From NCBI RefSeq assembly GCF_047654805.1, contig NZ_JASGIV010000001.1:1426001-1490000 (forward strand): DNA of 64,000 nucleotides, written 5' to 3'. Origin of the DNA: Pelomonas sp047654805. Lineage in GTDB: Bacteria; Pseudomonadota; Gammaproteobacteria; Burkholderiales; Burkholderiaceae_C. The notes below the pieces were generated by a model. That model saw only the letters and a list, made by a program, of their open reading frames with translations. It was not told the origin of the DNA and did no database searches. The translations under genes were made by a program, and so were the position numbers. Positions 1 through 9,974 of the stretch are shown piece after piece (within the stretch, counting starts at the first letter, position 1; each line of letters opens with the position of its first letter).

Positions 1-556
1 CGAACGGCGCGAACAGGGATGACTTACGCGTGCGCGCCGACCGGTTTGCAGATCGCGGCCCTCGGTGCGCGCCCTTGAGTTTCGGTGTCCTGATCACAAT
101 AGACCCGTGCCCCAGTGTGGCTACCGGTTGACAAAAGTGCCCCCGAGTCCTCGTCGCTGAACCCGGTCGGGTTGTTGTTCAAGTGCTGGCGTTTGGTGGT
201 GCGGCGACCGTGTGCGTGATATGCACTGCGCCCTTTTGCTAGCGACAAGATCTTCGGGGGGCCTGGAGCACTGCGGCGGCAAGCAGTCGCCATTCAGATG
301 ATCGTTGCTGAACGGCTCGTTGGCGTGTTCATGTCTGCCGACGGCGTCCGTATGGAGCCTTGCGACGGCAGTGTGCGCAGTGTCACTGGACAGCTGTGCT
401 GCGGGCAAGGTCGCGGCGACGATCGAAACCGCCGGGGACGGTCTGGGATGCTTTGAAGGCGGGCGAGTCGGTGCGCGGCGGGAGCGTGATGCGACTTCAC
501 GGCTTGAGCGGCAAACCCTGAGCCCAGGCTGCGCGGCTCGCTCGCAAAATACGGGC
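1..556. other. Left-edge region without a supported gene
   Basis: About 550 bases precede the first convincing coding start. Open frames exist on both strands but they have no recognisable domain and look like chance GC-rich frames. A short segment near 130-160 (a TTGACAAAAGTGCCCC-like string) resembles the ends of some IS21-type insertion sequences, but no partner end or transposase fragment was found, so no element is called. Any promoter for the downstream sugar-binding-protein operon should lie here; I could not place one confidently. Confidence 0.4.
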
Positions 557-1894
557 TTGTTCGCAGTACCCCGCTTCCCCTTCCGTTGTCGACGATCCTG
601 GGCCTCACGGCTGTGCATTGGCTTGCTGGCGCTGGCCGGTGTGGCCGCTGGCGCCGCCGACAAGCCTGGTGAGCTCAACGTGCTGCACTGGTGGACCTCG
701 GCCAGCGAGCGCGCGGCGGCTGACCTCGTCGCCGCGCGCATGGCCGAGAACGGTCTCAAGTGGGTGGACGGTGCCGTGGCCGGCGGGGGCGGAGCGGCCG
801 CCGTCAAGGTGCTCAACGAGCGCATCCTGCGCCGCATGGCGCCCAAGGTTGCGCAGCTCATCGGCCAGTCCATGAACGGATGGGCCGACATGGGCCTGCT
901 GCTGAACCTGGACGACGTGGCAGCGCGGCGCCATTGGGCCAAGGTCATGTTCCCGACCGTCATGGCCCAACTGCGCGCCAACGGCCACATCGTGGCCGCA
1001 CCGCTGGGCGTGCACCGCATCAACAACCTCTACGTCAACACCGCCCTGCTGCGCCGGCACCGTATCGTGGCGCCTGCCGATTGGGACGGCTTGCTGCGCA
1101 GCGCAGCACAGCTGCGCGCGGCCGGCGTGGTGCCGGTAGCCTTCAGCGACGAGCCCTGGCAGGTGGCGACGGTATTCGAGGCCTTGCTGCTGGGCGAAGC
1201 CGGCCCGGCGCTTTACCGGCGCATGCTGGTGCAGCACGACCCCAAGGCCTTCGAGGACCCGGCGCTGGAGCGCGCGCTCCTGCGGCTGCGCGCCTGGCGC
1301 CAGTTGGCCCAGCCCCTGGCGCCGGGTGCAGTGCCGAACGCTGAGCGTCCGTGGACGGATGCCGTCGCCGACTTTGCCCAGGGGCGCGCCGCCTTCTTCA
1401 TCATGGGCGACTGGGCGCGTGGCGAGCTTGGGACGCTGGCGCTGGAGGGCGGGCGTGACTTCGAATGCCGTGCAGTACCCGGCACGGCCGGCATGCATCT
1501 TTACAGCATCGACACGCTGGCCATGCTGACACTCAGCGACGGCTCGCGCGCCGACCAGGAGAAGATGGCAGAGTTGCTCGGCACTGCGACGCTGCAGCTC
1601 GGCTACAACCGCATCAAAGGCTCCGTCCCGGTGCGCCGCGACGTGCCCGTCGATGAACTCGATCCCTGCGCCCAGGCCAGCTTCGCGCTGTTCGCCAGTC
1701 CGGCGACGCCACGCGTGCCCAGCTTCGTGCACCGCATGGCGGTCAGCGAGGTGGGCAAGAGCGCCATCGTCGAGACCGTGCACCAGTTCGCCCTCAACCC
1801 CAACCAGACGCCCGCCGCCGCCCAGCGCCGGCTGCAGGGACTGCTGCGCGCCATCGGCCCCAGGGCCGGGGCGGCAGCCTCATCATCGCCATGA
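557..1894 (+). CDS. Periplasmic sugar-binding protein (ABC extracellular family 1), orphan, coupled to a two-component system
   Basis: Solute-binding protein of the carbohydrate ABC family (GltB-like), expected in the periplasm. After a hydrophobic, Ala-rich leader ending near GVAAGAADK, the mature protein begins ELNVLHWWTS, typical of sugar-binding proteins, and continues with AAPLGVHRINNLYVN and AAFFIMGDWARGE, conserved in the family. The frame is open further upstream. I chose the in-frame TTG at 557 because it gives a short basic n-region (RFPFRCRRSWASR) before the hydrophobic core; no ATG and no clear ribosome site support it, so the start is uncertain. The stop overlaps the next gene's ATG (ATGA). 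No permease or ATPase gene lies nearby; instead the response regulator and kinase follow. Inference: it presents a sugar to the kinase or feeds a transporter encoded elsewhere. Confidence 0.8.
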   Translation: MFAVPRFPFRCRRSWASRLCIGLLALAGVAAGAADKPGELNVLHWWTSASERAAADLVAARMAENGLKWVDGAVAGGGGAAAVKVLNERILRRMAPKVAQLIGQSMNGWADMGLLLNLDDVAARRHWAKVMFPTVMAQLRANGHIVAAPLGVHRINNLYVNTALLRRHRIVAPADWDGLLRSAAQLRAAGVVPVAFSDEPWQVATVFEALLLGEAGPALYRRMLVQHDPKAFEDPALERALLRLRAWRQLAQPLAPGAVPNAERPWTDAVADFAQGRAAFFIMGDWARGELGTLALEGGRDFECRAVPGTAGMHLYSIDTLAMLTLSDGSRADQEKMAELLGTATLQLGYNRIKGSVPVRRDVPVDELDPCAQASFALFASPATPRVPSFVHRMAVSEVGKSAIVETVHQFALNPNQTPAAAQRRLQGLLRAIGPRAGAAASSSP

Positions 1895-2607
1895 TCCGCA
1901 AGATCCTCATCGTCGACGACGACCACAAGATCCGTACCCTGCTCAAGACCTACCTGGAGAAGAACCAGTTCGAGGTGCTGCTTGCCCACGACGGTGCGAG
2001 CTTCACGGCCGAGTTCGAACGCCACCGCGACGACATCGGGCTGTGCATCCTCGACGTGATGCTGCCCGATACCGAAGGTTTCGCGTTGTGCCAGCAACTG
2101 CGCCGCCGTTCGGACGTTCCCATCATCATGCTCACTGCCAGCGCCGACGAGACGGACCGCATCGTTGGCCTGGAGTTGGGGGCGGACGACTACCTCGGCA
2201 AGCCCTTCAACCCGCGCGAGCTGCTGGCGCGCATCAAGGCCATAGGCCGGCGCACCGGACAGGACAAGCCGGCCTTGCCGCGCTACTACCAGTTCAACGG
2301 CTGCACGCTGGACACGCTGGAGCGCCGCCTCATCGACGCGCAGGGCCAGGCCGCACCATTGACGGGCATGGACTTTCAGCTGCTGAAGCTGCTCGTCGAG
2401 CACCCGGGCGAAGTGATCGACCGCGCAAGGCTGGCCGAGGCCACGCGTGGGCGTGACCTCGGGCCGATGGACCGTTCACTGGACGTGCAGATCAGCCGGC
2501 TGCGCCAGCGCCTGCAGGACGACGGCAAGTCGCCCGCTCTCATAAAGACGGTGCGCGGCTCCGGCTACGTGTTCGCGACGACGGTCACGCCGCGCCATGC
2601 CCTCTGA
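1891..2607 (+). CDS. OmpR-family response regulator (GltR-like)
   Basis: A 238-residue DNA-binding response regulator. The receiver domain (about 4-118) has the acidic cluster D9-D10, phospho-acceptor D55 in LDVMLPD, T82 in MLTAS and K104 in GKPF. The winged-helix trans-reg domain (about 140-230) ends IKTVRGSGYVFA, as in OmpR/PhoB proteins. Its ATG overlaps the stop of the sugar-binding protein by 4 bases and its own 3' end overlaps the kinase start by 11 bases, so the three genes are very likely cotranscribed and translationally coupled. The arrangement recalls GltR-GltS of Pseudomonas, which controls glucose uptake. Targets here are unknown; the adjacent chitooligosaccharide-type operon is the obvious candidate (inference). 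Confidence 0.93.
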   Translation: MIRKILIVDDDHKIRTLLKTYLEKNQFEVLLAHDGASFTAEFERHRDDIGLCILDVMLPDTEGFALCQQLRRRSDVPIIMLTASADETDRIVGLELGADDYLGKPFNPRELLARIKAIGRRTGQDKPALPRYYQFNGCTLDTLERRLIDAQGQAAPLTGMDFQLLKLLVEHPGEVIDRARLAEATRGRDLGPMDRSLDVQISRLRQRLQDDGKSPALIKTVRGSGYVFATTVTPRHAL

Positions 2608-4093
2608 CGCCGTGCTCGTGCCGCGCCCCGGGCTGCGGCGCTTGCGCAGCTTCCTGTTCGACAGCCTGCAGGGCCGCTTCATGCTGGCCATGCTGGCCAG
2701 CCTGGCGCTGGTGCAACTGCTGGTGAACCTGCTTTGGTACAGCCAGATCGAGCAGCGCGTGCGTCGCCAGACCGAGCAGGCCGCCCACCATGTCGCCAGC
2801 GGTGCATTGAACGCGGTGCGCGCGCTGCGCGAGCTGCCGCCTGCCTATCGGCCGCTGCTGATCGAGCAGCTGCGCACCATGGGTGGAACGCGCTTTCTCG
2901 TCTTCGTCAACCGCGGTGCCGTGCCGGTGCGCCCGCTGGCCGACCAGCCCATGGCCCGGCAACTGGAAGCACTTGCGCGCCAGGAGCTGGCCCGCCGCCT
3001 GCCGCCGGGCGCCGCGCTTCGCGTGGACCTGGCCTCGGCGCAGGGCCTGGCCGTGTCGCCTGATGGTGCGCTGCTGGACGAGCTGCCCGAGAGCTGGGTC
3101 GACCCGTCGCTGCTCGCCGCCGACCGGCCCGCCCCCTTCTTGGTCGTGCAGGTCGAAGCCGAGCCCGGCCAATGGCTCTACCTGACCAGCCCTTTGCCTG
3201 ACCCGTATTTTCTGGAGCAGCTGGAATTCTTTACCTGGCAGCGCCTGACGCCGCAACTGCTCGCGCTCGCGCTGGCGGTGCTGCTGACGCTGATCGCCGC
3301 GCGCGCGCTGACGCGCCCGCTAGCCGGTCTGTCGCGTGCCGCCGCCCGGGTGGGGCGGCGCAGCGCGCCGCGGCCGCTGCGAGTCAGCGGCACGGCCGAG
3401 GTACGGCGCGCAATCCAGGCCTTCAACGACATGCAGGAGCGCATCCGGCTCTACATCAGCGACCGCGAACGACTGTTCGCGTCGATCTCCCACGACTTGC
3501 GTACCCCGATTACGCGGTTGCGCCTGCGCAGCGAGCTGCTCGACGACCCGGACGTGCAGGACGCATTCCACGAAGACCTCGACGAGCTGGATCTGATGGT
3601 CAAGACGGCGCTGCAGATCGTCAAGGACGCCGACATTCACGAGAACCGCGTACCGGTGCGCATCGACCTTGTGCTGCAGAAGCTGGCGCGCGACGCCAAG
3701 CTGGCCGGGCACCCGGTCGAGCTGCAGGCGCTGCCCATGCAGGTGCAGGGCAAGCCGTTGGCGCTCAAGCGCGCCTTGGGCAACTTGCTGGACAACGCGG
3801 TGTTCTATGGCGGCGAACGCCGCCCCATCGAGCTGCACATGGATGCCGGCATGACAGGCCTGGAGCTGACCGTGCGTGACCATGGCCCCGGTGTGCCTGA
3901 GGCGGCACTGGCGCGGCTGGGGCAGCCCTTCACGCGGCTTGACGCGGCCCAGCGCCTGCGCAAGGACGGCCTGGGCCTGGGCCTGTCCATCGTTCGCGAC
4001 ATCGTCGCCGACCACGGCGGCAGCCTGGCGCTGCGCAACCACCCCGAGGGCGGCTTCGAGGCGCGCGTGACGTTGCCGGCCAGCCCGGTTTAG
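2597..4093 (+). CDS. Sensor histidine kinase (EnvZ/GltS-like)
   Basis: A 498-residue membrane kinase. A hydrophobic segment near residues 30-48 and a second one near 215-238 (LTPQLLALALAVLLTLIAARAL) flank a periplasmic region of about 165 residues. A HAMP region follows, then the dimerisation domain with SISHDLRTPITRLRLR (phospho-acceptor H299) and the catalytic domain with N-box GNLLDNAVFYGG, DHGPGVPE and GLGLGLSIVRDIV. All key motifs are present. The gene overlaps the response regulator upstream. Its TAG stop overlaps the TAA stop of the convergent symporter gene, so there is no room for a terminator between the two operons. The periplasmic domain could contact the binding protein encoded two genes upstream (inference). 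Confidence 0.93.
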   Translation: MPSDAVLVPRPGLRRLRSFLFDSLQGRFMLAMLASLALVQLLVNLLWYSQIEQRVRRQTEQAAHHVASGALNAVRALRELPPAYRPLLIEQLRTMGGTRFLVFVNRGAVPVRPLADQPMARQLEALARQELARRLPPGAALRVDLASAQGLAVSPDGALLDELPESWVDPSLLAADRPAPFLVVQVEAEPGQWLYLTSPLPDPYFLEQLEFFTWQRLTPQLLALALAVLLTLIAARALTRPLAGLSRAAARVGRRSAPRPLRVSGTAEVRRAIQAFNDMQERIRLYISDRERLFASISHDLRTPITRLRLRSELLDDPDVQDAFHEDLDELDLMVKTALQIVKDADIHENRVPVRIDLVLQKLARDAKLAGHPVELQALPMQVQGKPLALKRALGNLLDNAVFYGGERRPIELHMDAGMTGLELTVRDHGPGVPEAALARLGQPFTRLDAAQRLRKDGLGLGLSIVRDIVADHGGSLALRNHPEGGFEARVTLPASPV

Positions 4094-5412
4094 GCGACGC
4101 TCCAGCGCCGCAGCCGGCTGCCTGCCAGCGCATAGAAGAGAATGAGCGCGTACCAGGGCAGCAGAACCCAGTAGGCGCGCTGCGGGCCGCTCACGTCGGC
4201 CAAGTGGCCGTACAGCATGGGCAGCAGCGCGCCGCCGGAGATGGCCATGATGAGCAGCGCCGAGCCGGCGGCCGTGTGCTTGCCAAGGCCTTCCAGCGCC
4301 AGCGGCCAGACAGCCGGCCAGACCAGCGCGTTGGACAGGCCCAGCAGCGCCAGGCACAGCACGGTGTCGGGCACGGCTGGCACGCCGGCCCAACCTAGCA
4401 AAGCCTGCGACCAGGTGCTTTCGCCGGACGAGCCCAGCGCCACGCCCAGCGCGAAGAGCAGGCCGCTCCCGGCCGACCAGGCCAGCGCCGCGCGCTGAGA
4501 CAGCCAGCGCGGGATCAGCAGCACACCCAGTGCGTAGCCCAGCACCATGAAGCCCATCGTGTACGAAGTCAGCACGCCGTAGTGGGCGACGCCGAGCTGG
4601 TGGCCGTACAGCGCGATGGTGTCGCCGGCGATGACCTCAACGCCCACGTAGCCGAACAGCGTGATCGCGCCCAGCACCAGCTGCGGGTGCTGAAGCAGTC
4701 CTTGGCGGGGGGCGGCATCGGCCGGCGCATCGGCAGCGTCCAGCACCGGCTCGCGCAGCGACGAGACGTGGATCAGTCCCATGAACAGCAGCAGTGCACC
4801 AGCCATCACAGCGTAGGGGAACACTAGGCGTTGCGACAGGTCGTTGCGCATTGCCTCGCGCGCCGCCGCATCCAGGGCGCCGAGGCTGGCCTCGGAGACA
4901 TGCTCCATGCCGGACAGGATCAGTGCCGTGAACACCAACGGCACGACGATGCCGGCGCCCTTGTTGAACAGCCCCATGATGGAGATGCGCAGCGCCGCGC
5001 TCTCCCGTGGGCCGATGCAGACGATGTAGGGGTTGATGGCCGTCTGCATCAGCGTCATGCCGCTGGCCAGTGTGAACAGGGCGATCAGGAAGATCGGATA
5101 CAGCCCCGTGCGCGCCGCCGGGATGAAGAGCAGCGCGCCCATCGCCATGACACCCAGCGCGATCGTCATGCCGCGCTTGTAGCCGGTGCGCGCGAGGATG
5201 GCCGCTGACGGCAGTGCCATCACCGTATAGGCGATGTAGAACGCGAACGCGACCCACAGCGCCTGGAAATTGCTCAGTTCGCAGACGATTTTGAGAAACG
5301 GGATCAGGGAGCCGTTGAGCCAGGTGACGAAGCCCAGGATGAAAAACATCAACCCGATGAAGAACATCGGCAGCAGCACGTCGCGGCCGGAGGGAGTGGT
5401 GTTGGATAGCAT
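4090..5412 (-). CDS. nagP: Sugar:H+ symporter, FHS family of MFS (NagP/FucP-like)
   Basis: A 440-residue, 12-helix major facilitator of the fucose/glucose/galactose symporter group. Diagnostic stretches are FFIGLMFFILGFVTWLNGSL near the N-terminus, NPYIVCIGPRESAALRI after helix 4, and the C-terminal ALVWPAVWPLALEGLGKHTA with ISGGALLPMLYG. The start is the ATG at 5412 (MLSNTTPSG); an open frame continues upstream but runs inside the neighbouring gene. It is the last gene of the hexosaminidase operon, 5 bases after the NagX-like gene. In Shewanella and Xanthomonas such transporters import N-acetylglucosamine; that specificity here is inferred from the neighbours. Its stop overlaps that of the convergent histidine kinase. 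Confidence 0.85.
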   Translation of the reverse strand: MLSNTTPSGRDVLLPMFFIGLMFFILGFVTWLNGSLIPFLKIVCELSNFQALWVAFAFYIAYTVMALPSAAILARTGYKRGMTIALGVMAMGALLFIPAARTGLYPIFLIALFTLASGMTLMQTAINPYIVCIGPRESAALRISIMGLFNKGAGIVVPLVFTALILSGMEHVSEASLGALDAAAREAMRNDLSQRLVFPYAVMAGALLLFMGLIHVSSLREPVLDAADAPADAAPRQGLLQHPQLVLGAITLFGYVGVEVIAGDTIALYGHQLGVAHYGVLTSYTMGFMVLGYALGVLLIPRWLSQRAALAWSAGSGLLFALGVALGSSGESTWSQALLGWAGVPAVPDTVLCLALLGLSNALVWPAVWPLALEGLGKHTAAGSALLIMAISGGALLPMLYGHLADVSGPQRAYWVLLPWYALILFYALAGSRLRRWSVA

Positions 5413-5417
5413 GAGGG

Positions 5418-6507
5418 TCAGACTCGGACAAACCAGCGGCGGTGCTGCATCCACAGCGCGAGCGCCGTGCAGCACGCCAGCAAGGCGAGGGCGAAGGCCA
5501 ACGAGCCGGTCTTGTCTCCGGCCCAGGGTTGGAAGACGTGGGCAAAGACCCACTCGAAAGCGGGCTGCCCCTGCAGGGGCAGCGTCCAAAGCAGCGACAT
5601 CAGCAGCTCGGCGACCAGGTAGATGAACAGCGTGTTGCGGCCCAGTGCAACGAACGGCGTGGTGCCGAGGCGCCATCCCCGTCGGTCCAGCAGCTCGCGC
5701 AAGGCGGCCAGCAGCAGCAGGTCCACGCCGATGCAATGCAGCGCGTAAGACCCCGTCCACAGCTTCTTGTTGACGGGCTGCCAGCAGCTCCAAAGCAGCG
5801 CTGCCCCAAGTGCGAGGGCGCCGGCTGCCAGCAGAGGCCCCAGCCGTCCGCCCCGCCGCAGCCACTCGCCCGCCGCGTAGCCGGCGAGCACATTGACCAG
5901 CGACGGCAACGTGCCCAGCAGCCCCTCGGGGTCGTACGGCAGGCCCTCGCCACCATAGAGGTGCGTGGCGCCGAGCACCCACAGGTCGATGCGCCGTGCG
6001 GCGTTGCCTGCCAGGCTGAGGTCACCGCCGAACTGCAGCGTGAGGCCGTGTGCGATCAGGCAGGCCACGGCTACGACAACCACCGTGCGCGGGCGACACA
6101 AGTGCAGCAGCAGCGCCGCTCCAACCCAGCACAGCGCGATGCGCTGCAGCACGCCGAAGATGCGAAGCTTCTCGGCAGGCAGCCACGTCCAGCCTCCGTC
6201 GACCAGCGCGCCAAACGGAAAGTTGCTGACAAACACGCCGAGCAGGAACAGCAGCGCACCGCGCCGCGCGACCTTGGCCAGCACGGCCGCCGTGCCGAGC
6301 GACTGGTAGCCCGGCAGCGTCAGCGACAGCGCGTTGCCCACGGCGAACAGGAAGCTGGGGAAGACCAGGTCGGTCAGGGTCAGCCCGTCCCAGGCCGCGT
6401 GCAGCAGCGGGCCAAAGGACAGTGCCTCGCTGATCGACATGTTGACGATGATCATCAACGCGAGCGTGGCGCCGCGGAACACGTCCAGAGCCAGCGAGCG
6501 GCCAGGC

Positions 6508-6515
<8 letters not shown>
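5418..6515 (-). CDS. nagX: NagX-like membrane acetyltransferase family protein (DUF1624/DUF5009, HGSNAT-type)
   Basis: A 365-residue polytopic inner-membrane protein with about ten hydrophobic helices. It opens RSLALDVFRGATLALMIIVN, the hallmark of the heparan-alpha-glucosaminide acetyltransferase/NagX family, and ends with LGRNTLFIYLVAE and related segments. NagX proteins recur in bacterial GlcNAc/chitin loci, but their biochemical role is poorly known; transmembrane acetylation or transport of glucosamine has been suggested. It overlaps the upstream esterase gene by 8 bases and is followed 5 bases later by the symporter gene, so it belongs to the same operon. Its presence supports an amino-sugar substrate for the locus. 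Confidence 0.8.
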
Positions 6516-7208
<693 letters not shown>

Positions 7209-7209
<1 letters not shown>

Positions 7210-9974
7210 CAGAACTTGTAGTTGACGCCGAGCAGGTACTGTCGGCCGTACTTCTCGTAGACGCCGGGATAGAAGACGCCCGGCACCTTGCCGCTATTGG
7301 AATCCACCGTCATGCGGTTTTGATAGGGCTCGTCGGTCAGGTTGTTGACCTCGAAGTTGATCGACAGCCCCTTGAGTGGTCCGGCCTCGAAGTTGTAGCC
7401 GAGCTGCAGGTCTGCAATGCGCTCAGGCTCGATGGTGGTGTAGCCGATGTCACCCCAGATGTTGCGCACCGAGGCCATGTAGCGCGAGCGGTAGCGCTGC
7501 GCGATGCGTGCTTCGAATCCGTTTTTCTCGTAGTAGAAGACGAGGCTGCGCACCGTGCCGGAGAGCCCCTCAAGCGGGTTGTTCAGGTCGTTGTTCTGGT
7601 GGATGTTGCTGCGCGTGTTGGACTGTGACAGCGTGGCGCCGAAGCCGTCCAGCAGTGGAGTCAGCCGCCCGGCGTCCATGGACACGGTCAGCTCGGTGCC
7701 CTGCACGTGGCCGCCGTTGCCGTTGGCCACTGTGTCGAGCTGTCCGGCGTACGTGCGGACGGGGTAGCGCGGGTCACCCTTGAGCGGGTCGGGATAGCCA
7801 GTGAAGTCCCAGGCGATCCGCTGGGCGTAGATCGTGCTCTTCAGGTTCTTGCGGAAAGCGGCCAGCGACACATAGCTGTGCTTGTCGAAGTACTTCTCCA
7901 GCGACAGGTCGAAGGCATCGGCACGCCATGGATCCAGGCGCGGGTTGCCACCCGAGGCAGACCACAGGCCCTGGCCGGTGGTCGAGCGCGCGATGCCCGA
8001 GACTCCGGCACGCATGTCTTCCATGTTGGGCCGCGCCAGCACGCGGGCCAGGCCAAGGCGCAGCGTCGTGCTCGCACCGAGGTCGGCTGCCAGGTTCAGG
8101 CTGGGCAGCACGTCGGTACGGCTCTTGCCACCATTGACGGGAACGGTGGTTTCGTCCTCCTCGATCCAGGCCAGGCCACGGCCCTCCTGGCGGCTGCGCA
8201 CCACCTGCAGCCCGACATTGCCATGCACCGGCACGCCGATGTCGAAGTCCAGATCCAGCTTGCCGAAAGCGGTCGCCACCTTCTCGCGTACCGCCCACTG
8301 ACGATCAGGTGCAGAGCTGAGGTCGTCAAGACGCGAGTTGAACAACCCCGTCGCAAGCAGGTCACCGACGAAGAAGTTGGCAACCGACGGCAGGCTGCCG
8401 AAACCCAGCGTTGCAGGCGCCTTCAGGATGCCGGCCGGGAAGGCCAGGCTGTTCTCGCCTGACTTCAGGTCGTAGGCGTACTTGATGGCGCTGTAGTCCT
8501 TGCTGCGCTGCACGTAGTTCAGACCGAACTCCAGTTGCTGCAGCGCGCCCCAGTCCAGGCTCTTGCGAGCCGTCATACGCGCGCTTTTGAGTTCGTCGCG
8601 CACGCGGAAGATGCGCGACTCGCCCATCTGGCCCCAGTAGCCCTGCAGGCTGACGAGCGACGGATCTGCCCAGTCGACCGAAGGGACGAAGTGCGAGAAG
8701 CCGGTCATCGAGATGTCCGTGCTCGTGAAGCCGGACGGGCGTCCCGGGCCGGCGTACATTTCCGCGGTGCTCTCGTCGCGGTTGGCGCGTGACCAGGAGA
8801 AGTCGCCCACGGCGCTCCAGCCGTCTCCGAGCTTCTGCTCATGGTTGAGGCCGATGGCGGCGATCTTGTCGCGGCGCATGTTGGCGCGAGACACCACCTT
8901 GCCATCGATGTTGTCGATGGCGCCACCCACGACGACCTTGTCGCCACCGTGCTCGGCATAGACCGGGTTGCGGTAGGACGATCCGGCCCAGACGCTCATG
9001 CCGCCCTGGAATTCGCGACCTTCGAACTTCTTGCGGTAGGTGGAGTAGTACAGATCGAGCACCGTGTGCGCGCTGTCACTGGGCCTGTACTCGAGGACGC
9101 CCATCACGCCGTTGCGAACCTGGCTGGTCGCGAAGGCCGTGGCTTCGAAGGCCTGCAGCGACACGGCGTCACGGTCCAGCCCTGGGATGCCACAGTCGGG
9201 ATCGCAGCCGTTGGCGGCGGGGTCGTAGATGTCGGTGCGGGCGGTATTGGCGAACCACCAGTTGGAGTAGTGCTGCTGCTGCTCGGGACTGTCGAGGTGG
9301 GCCACCCCGATGGCGTAGCCGAACTTGCGGTCGGCGGACTGGTCGATGTATGAGGCGCTCAGGCGCTTGCCCTTGTTGCTGAGGCCGGGGATTTGTTCGC
9401 TGTTGGAGCTGGCCTCCAGGCGCGCGTTGACGTTGCCCTGGCTGTGCTTGAAGTCCAGCGGACGCACCGTCAGCATGTTGACGGTGCCGGACAGTCCCTG
9501 AGTGCCGAGGGCGGCATCGGGAGTCTTGTAGACGGTGGCGCCGGACAGCAGCTCGGCGGGGAACTGGTCGAACTCGACTGAGCGGTCAGAGCCGCCGCTG
9601 ACCATCTCGCGGCCGTTCAGCAGCGTCACGCCGAATCCGGGCGCCATGCCGCGGATGGATATGGCTGACGTCGTGCCGTTGACGCGCTGGGCTGCCAGGC
9701 CCGGCAGTCGCGCCAGCGATTCGGCGATGCTGGTGTCGGGCAGCTTGCCGAGGTCCTCGGCGCTGATGGCCTCGATGATGGAGTCGGCATTGCGCTTGAG
9801 CCCGATGGCGCTCTCGATGGCGCTGCGGATGCCGCTGACCTGCACCTGTTCAAGCTTTGCCGGCTCGGTGCTCTGCGGTTGGGGCTGAGGCTGCGTCTGG
9901 GCTTGCGCGGCCAGCGTGGCACAGGCCAGCGCAACCGGGGTGGCGAAGCGACGCAGGGTCTTGCGAGAAGTCAT
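7209..9974 (-). CDS. TonB-dependent outer-membrane receptor (Xanthomonas/Caulobacter type)
   Basis: A 921-residue outer-membrane importer. A signal peptide ends near LAAQAQ, followed by a Gln/Pro-rich linker. The plug domain contains GIRSAIESAIGLKRNADSII, EDLGKLPDTSIAESLARLPG and SIRGMAPGFGVTLLNGREM, and the barrel ends in a Tyr-Lys-Phe terminus (LLGVNYKF). This signature is typical of the TIGR01782 group, whose members import plant and microbial oligosaccharides. The gene starts 4 bases inside the hexosaminidase gene (ATGA) and runs into the esterase gene (TGATG). Inference: it takes up chitooligosaccharides or related glycans for the coupled GH20 enzyme. Length is normal for the family and no frameshift is visible. 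Confidence 0.92.

Noticed and set aside
120..300. Possible insertion-sequence remnant
   Set aside because: A GTGCCCC-type string resembles some IS21 ends, but no second end or transposase fragment is present.
605..1783. Long open frame of 392 codons on the minus strand
   Set aside because: It lies opposite the sugar-binding-protein gene, has His/Gln/Arg-rich composition and no domain; it is a GC-bias shadow.
4090..5982. Longer form of the NagP-like symporter
   Set aside because: The part before 5412 overlaps the NagX-like gene in another frame and has no transporter features.
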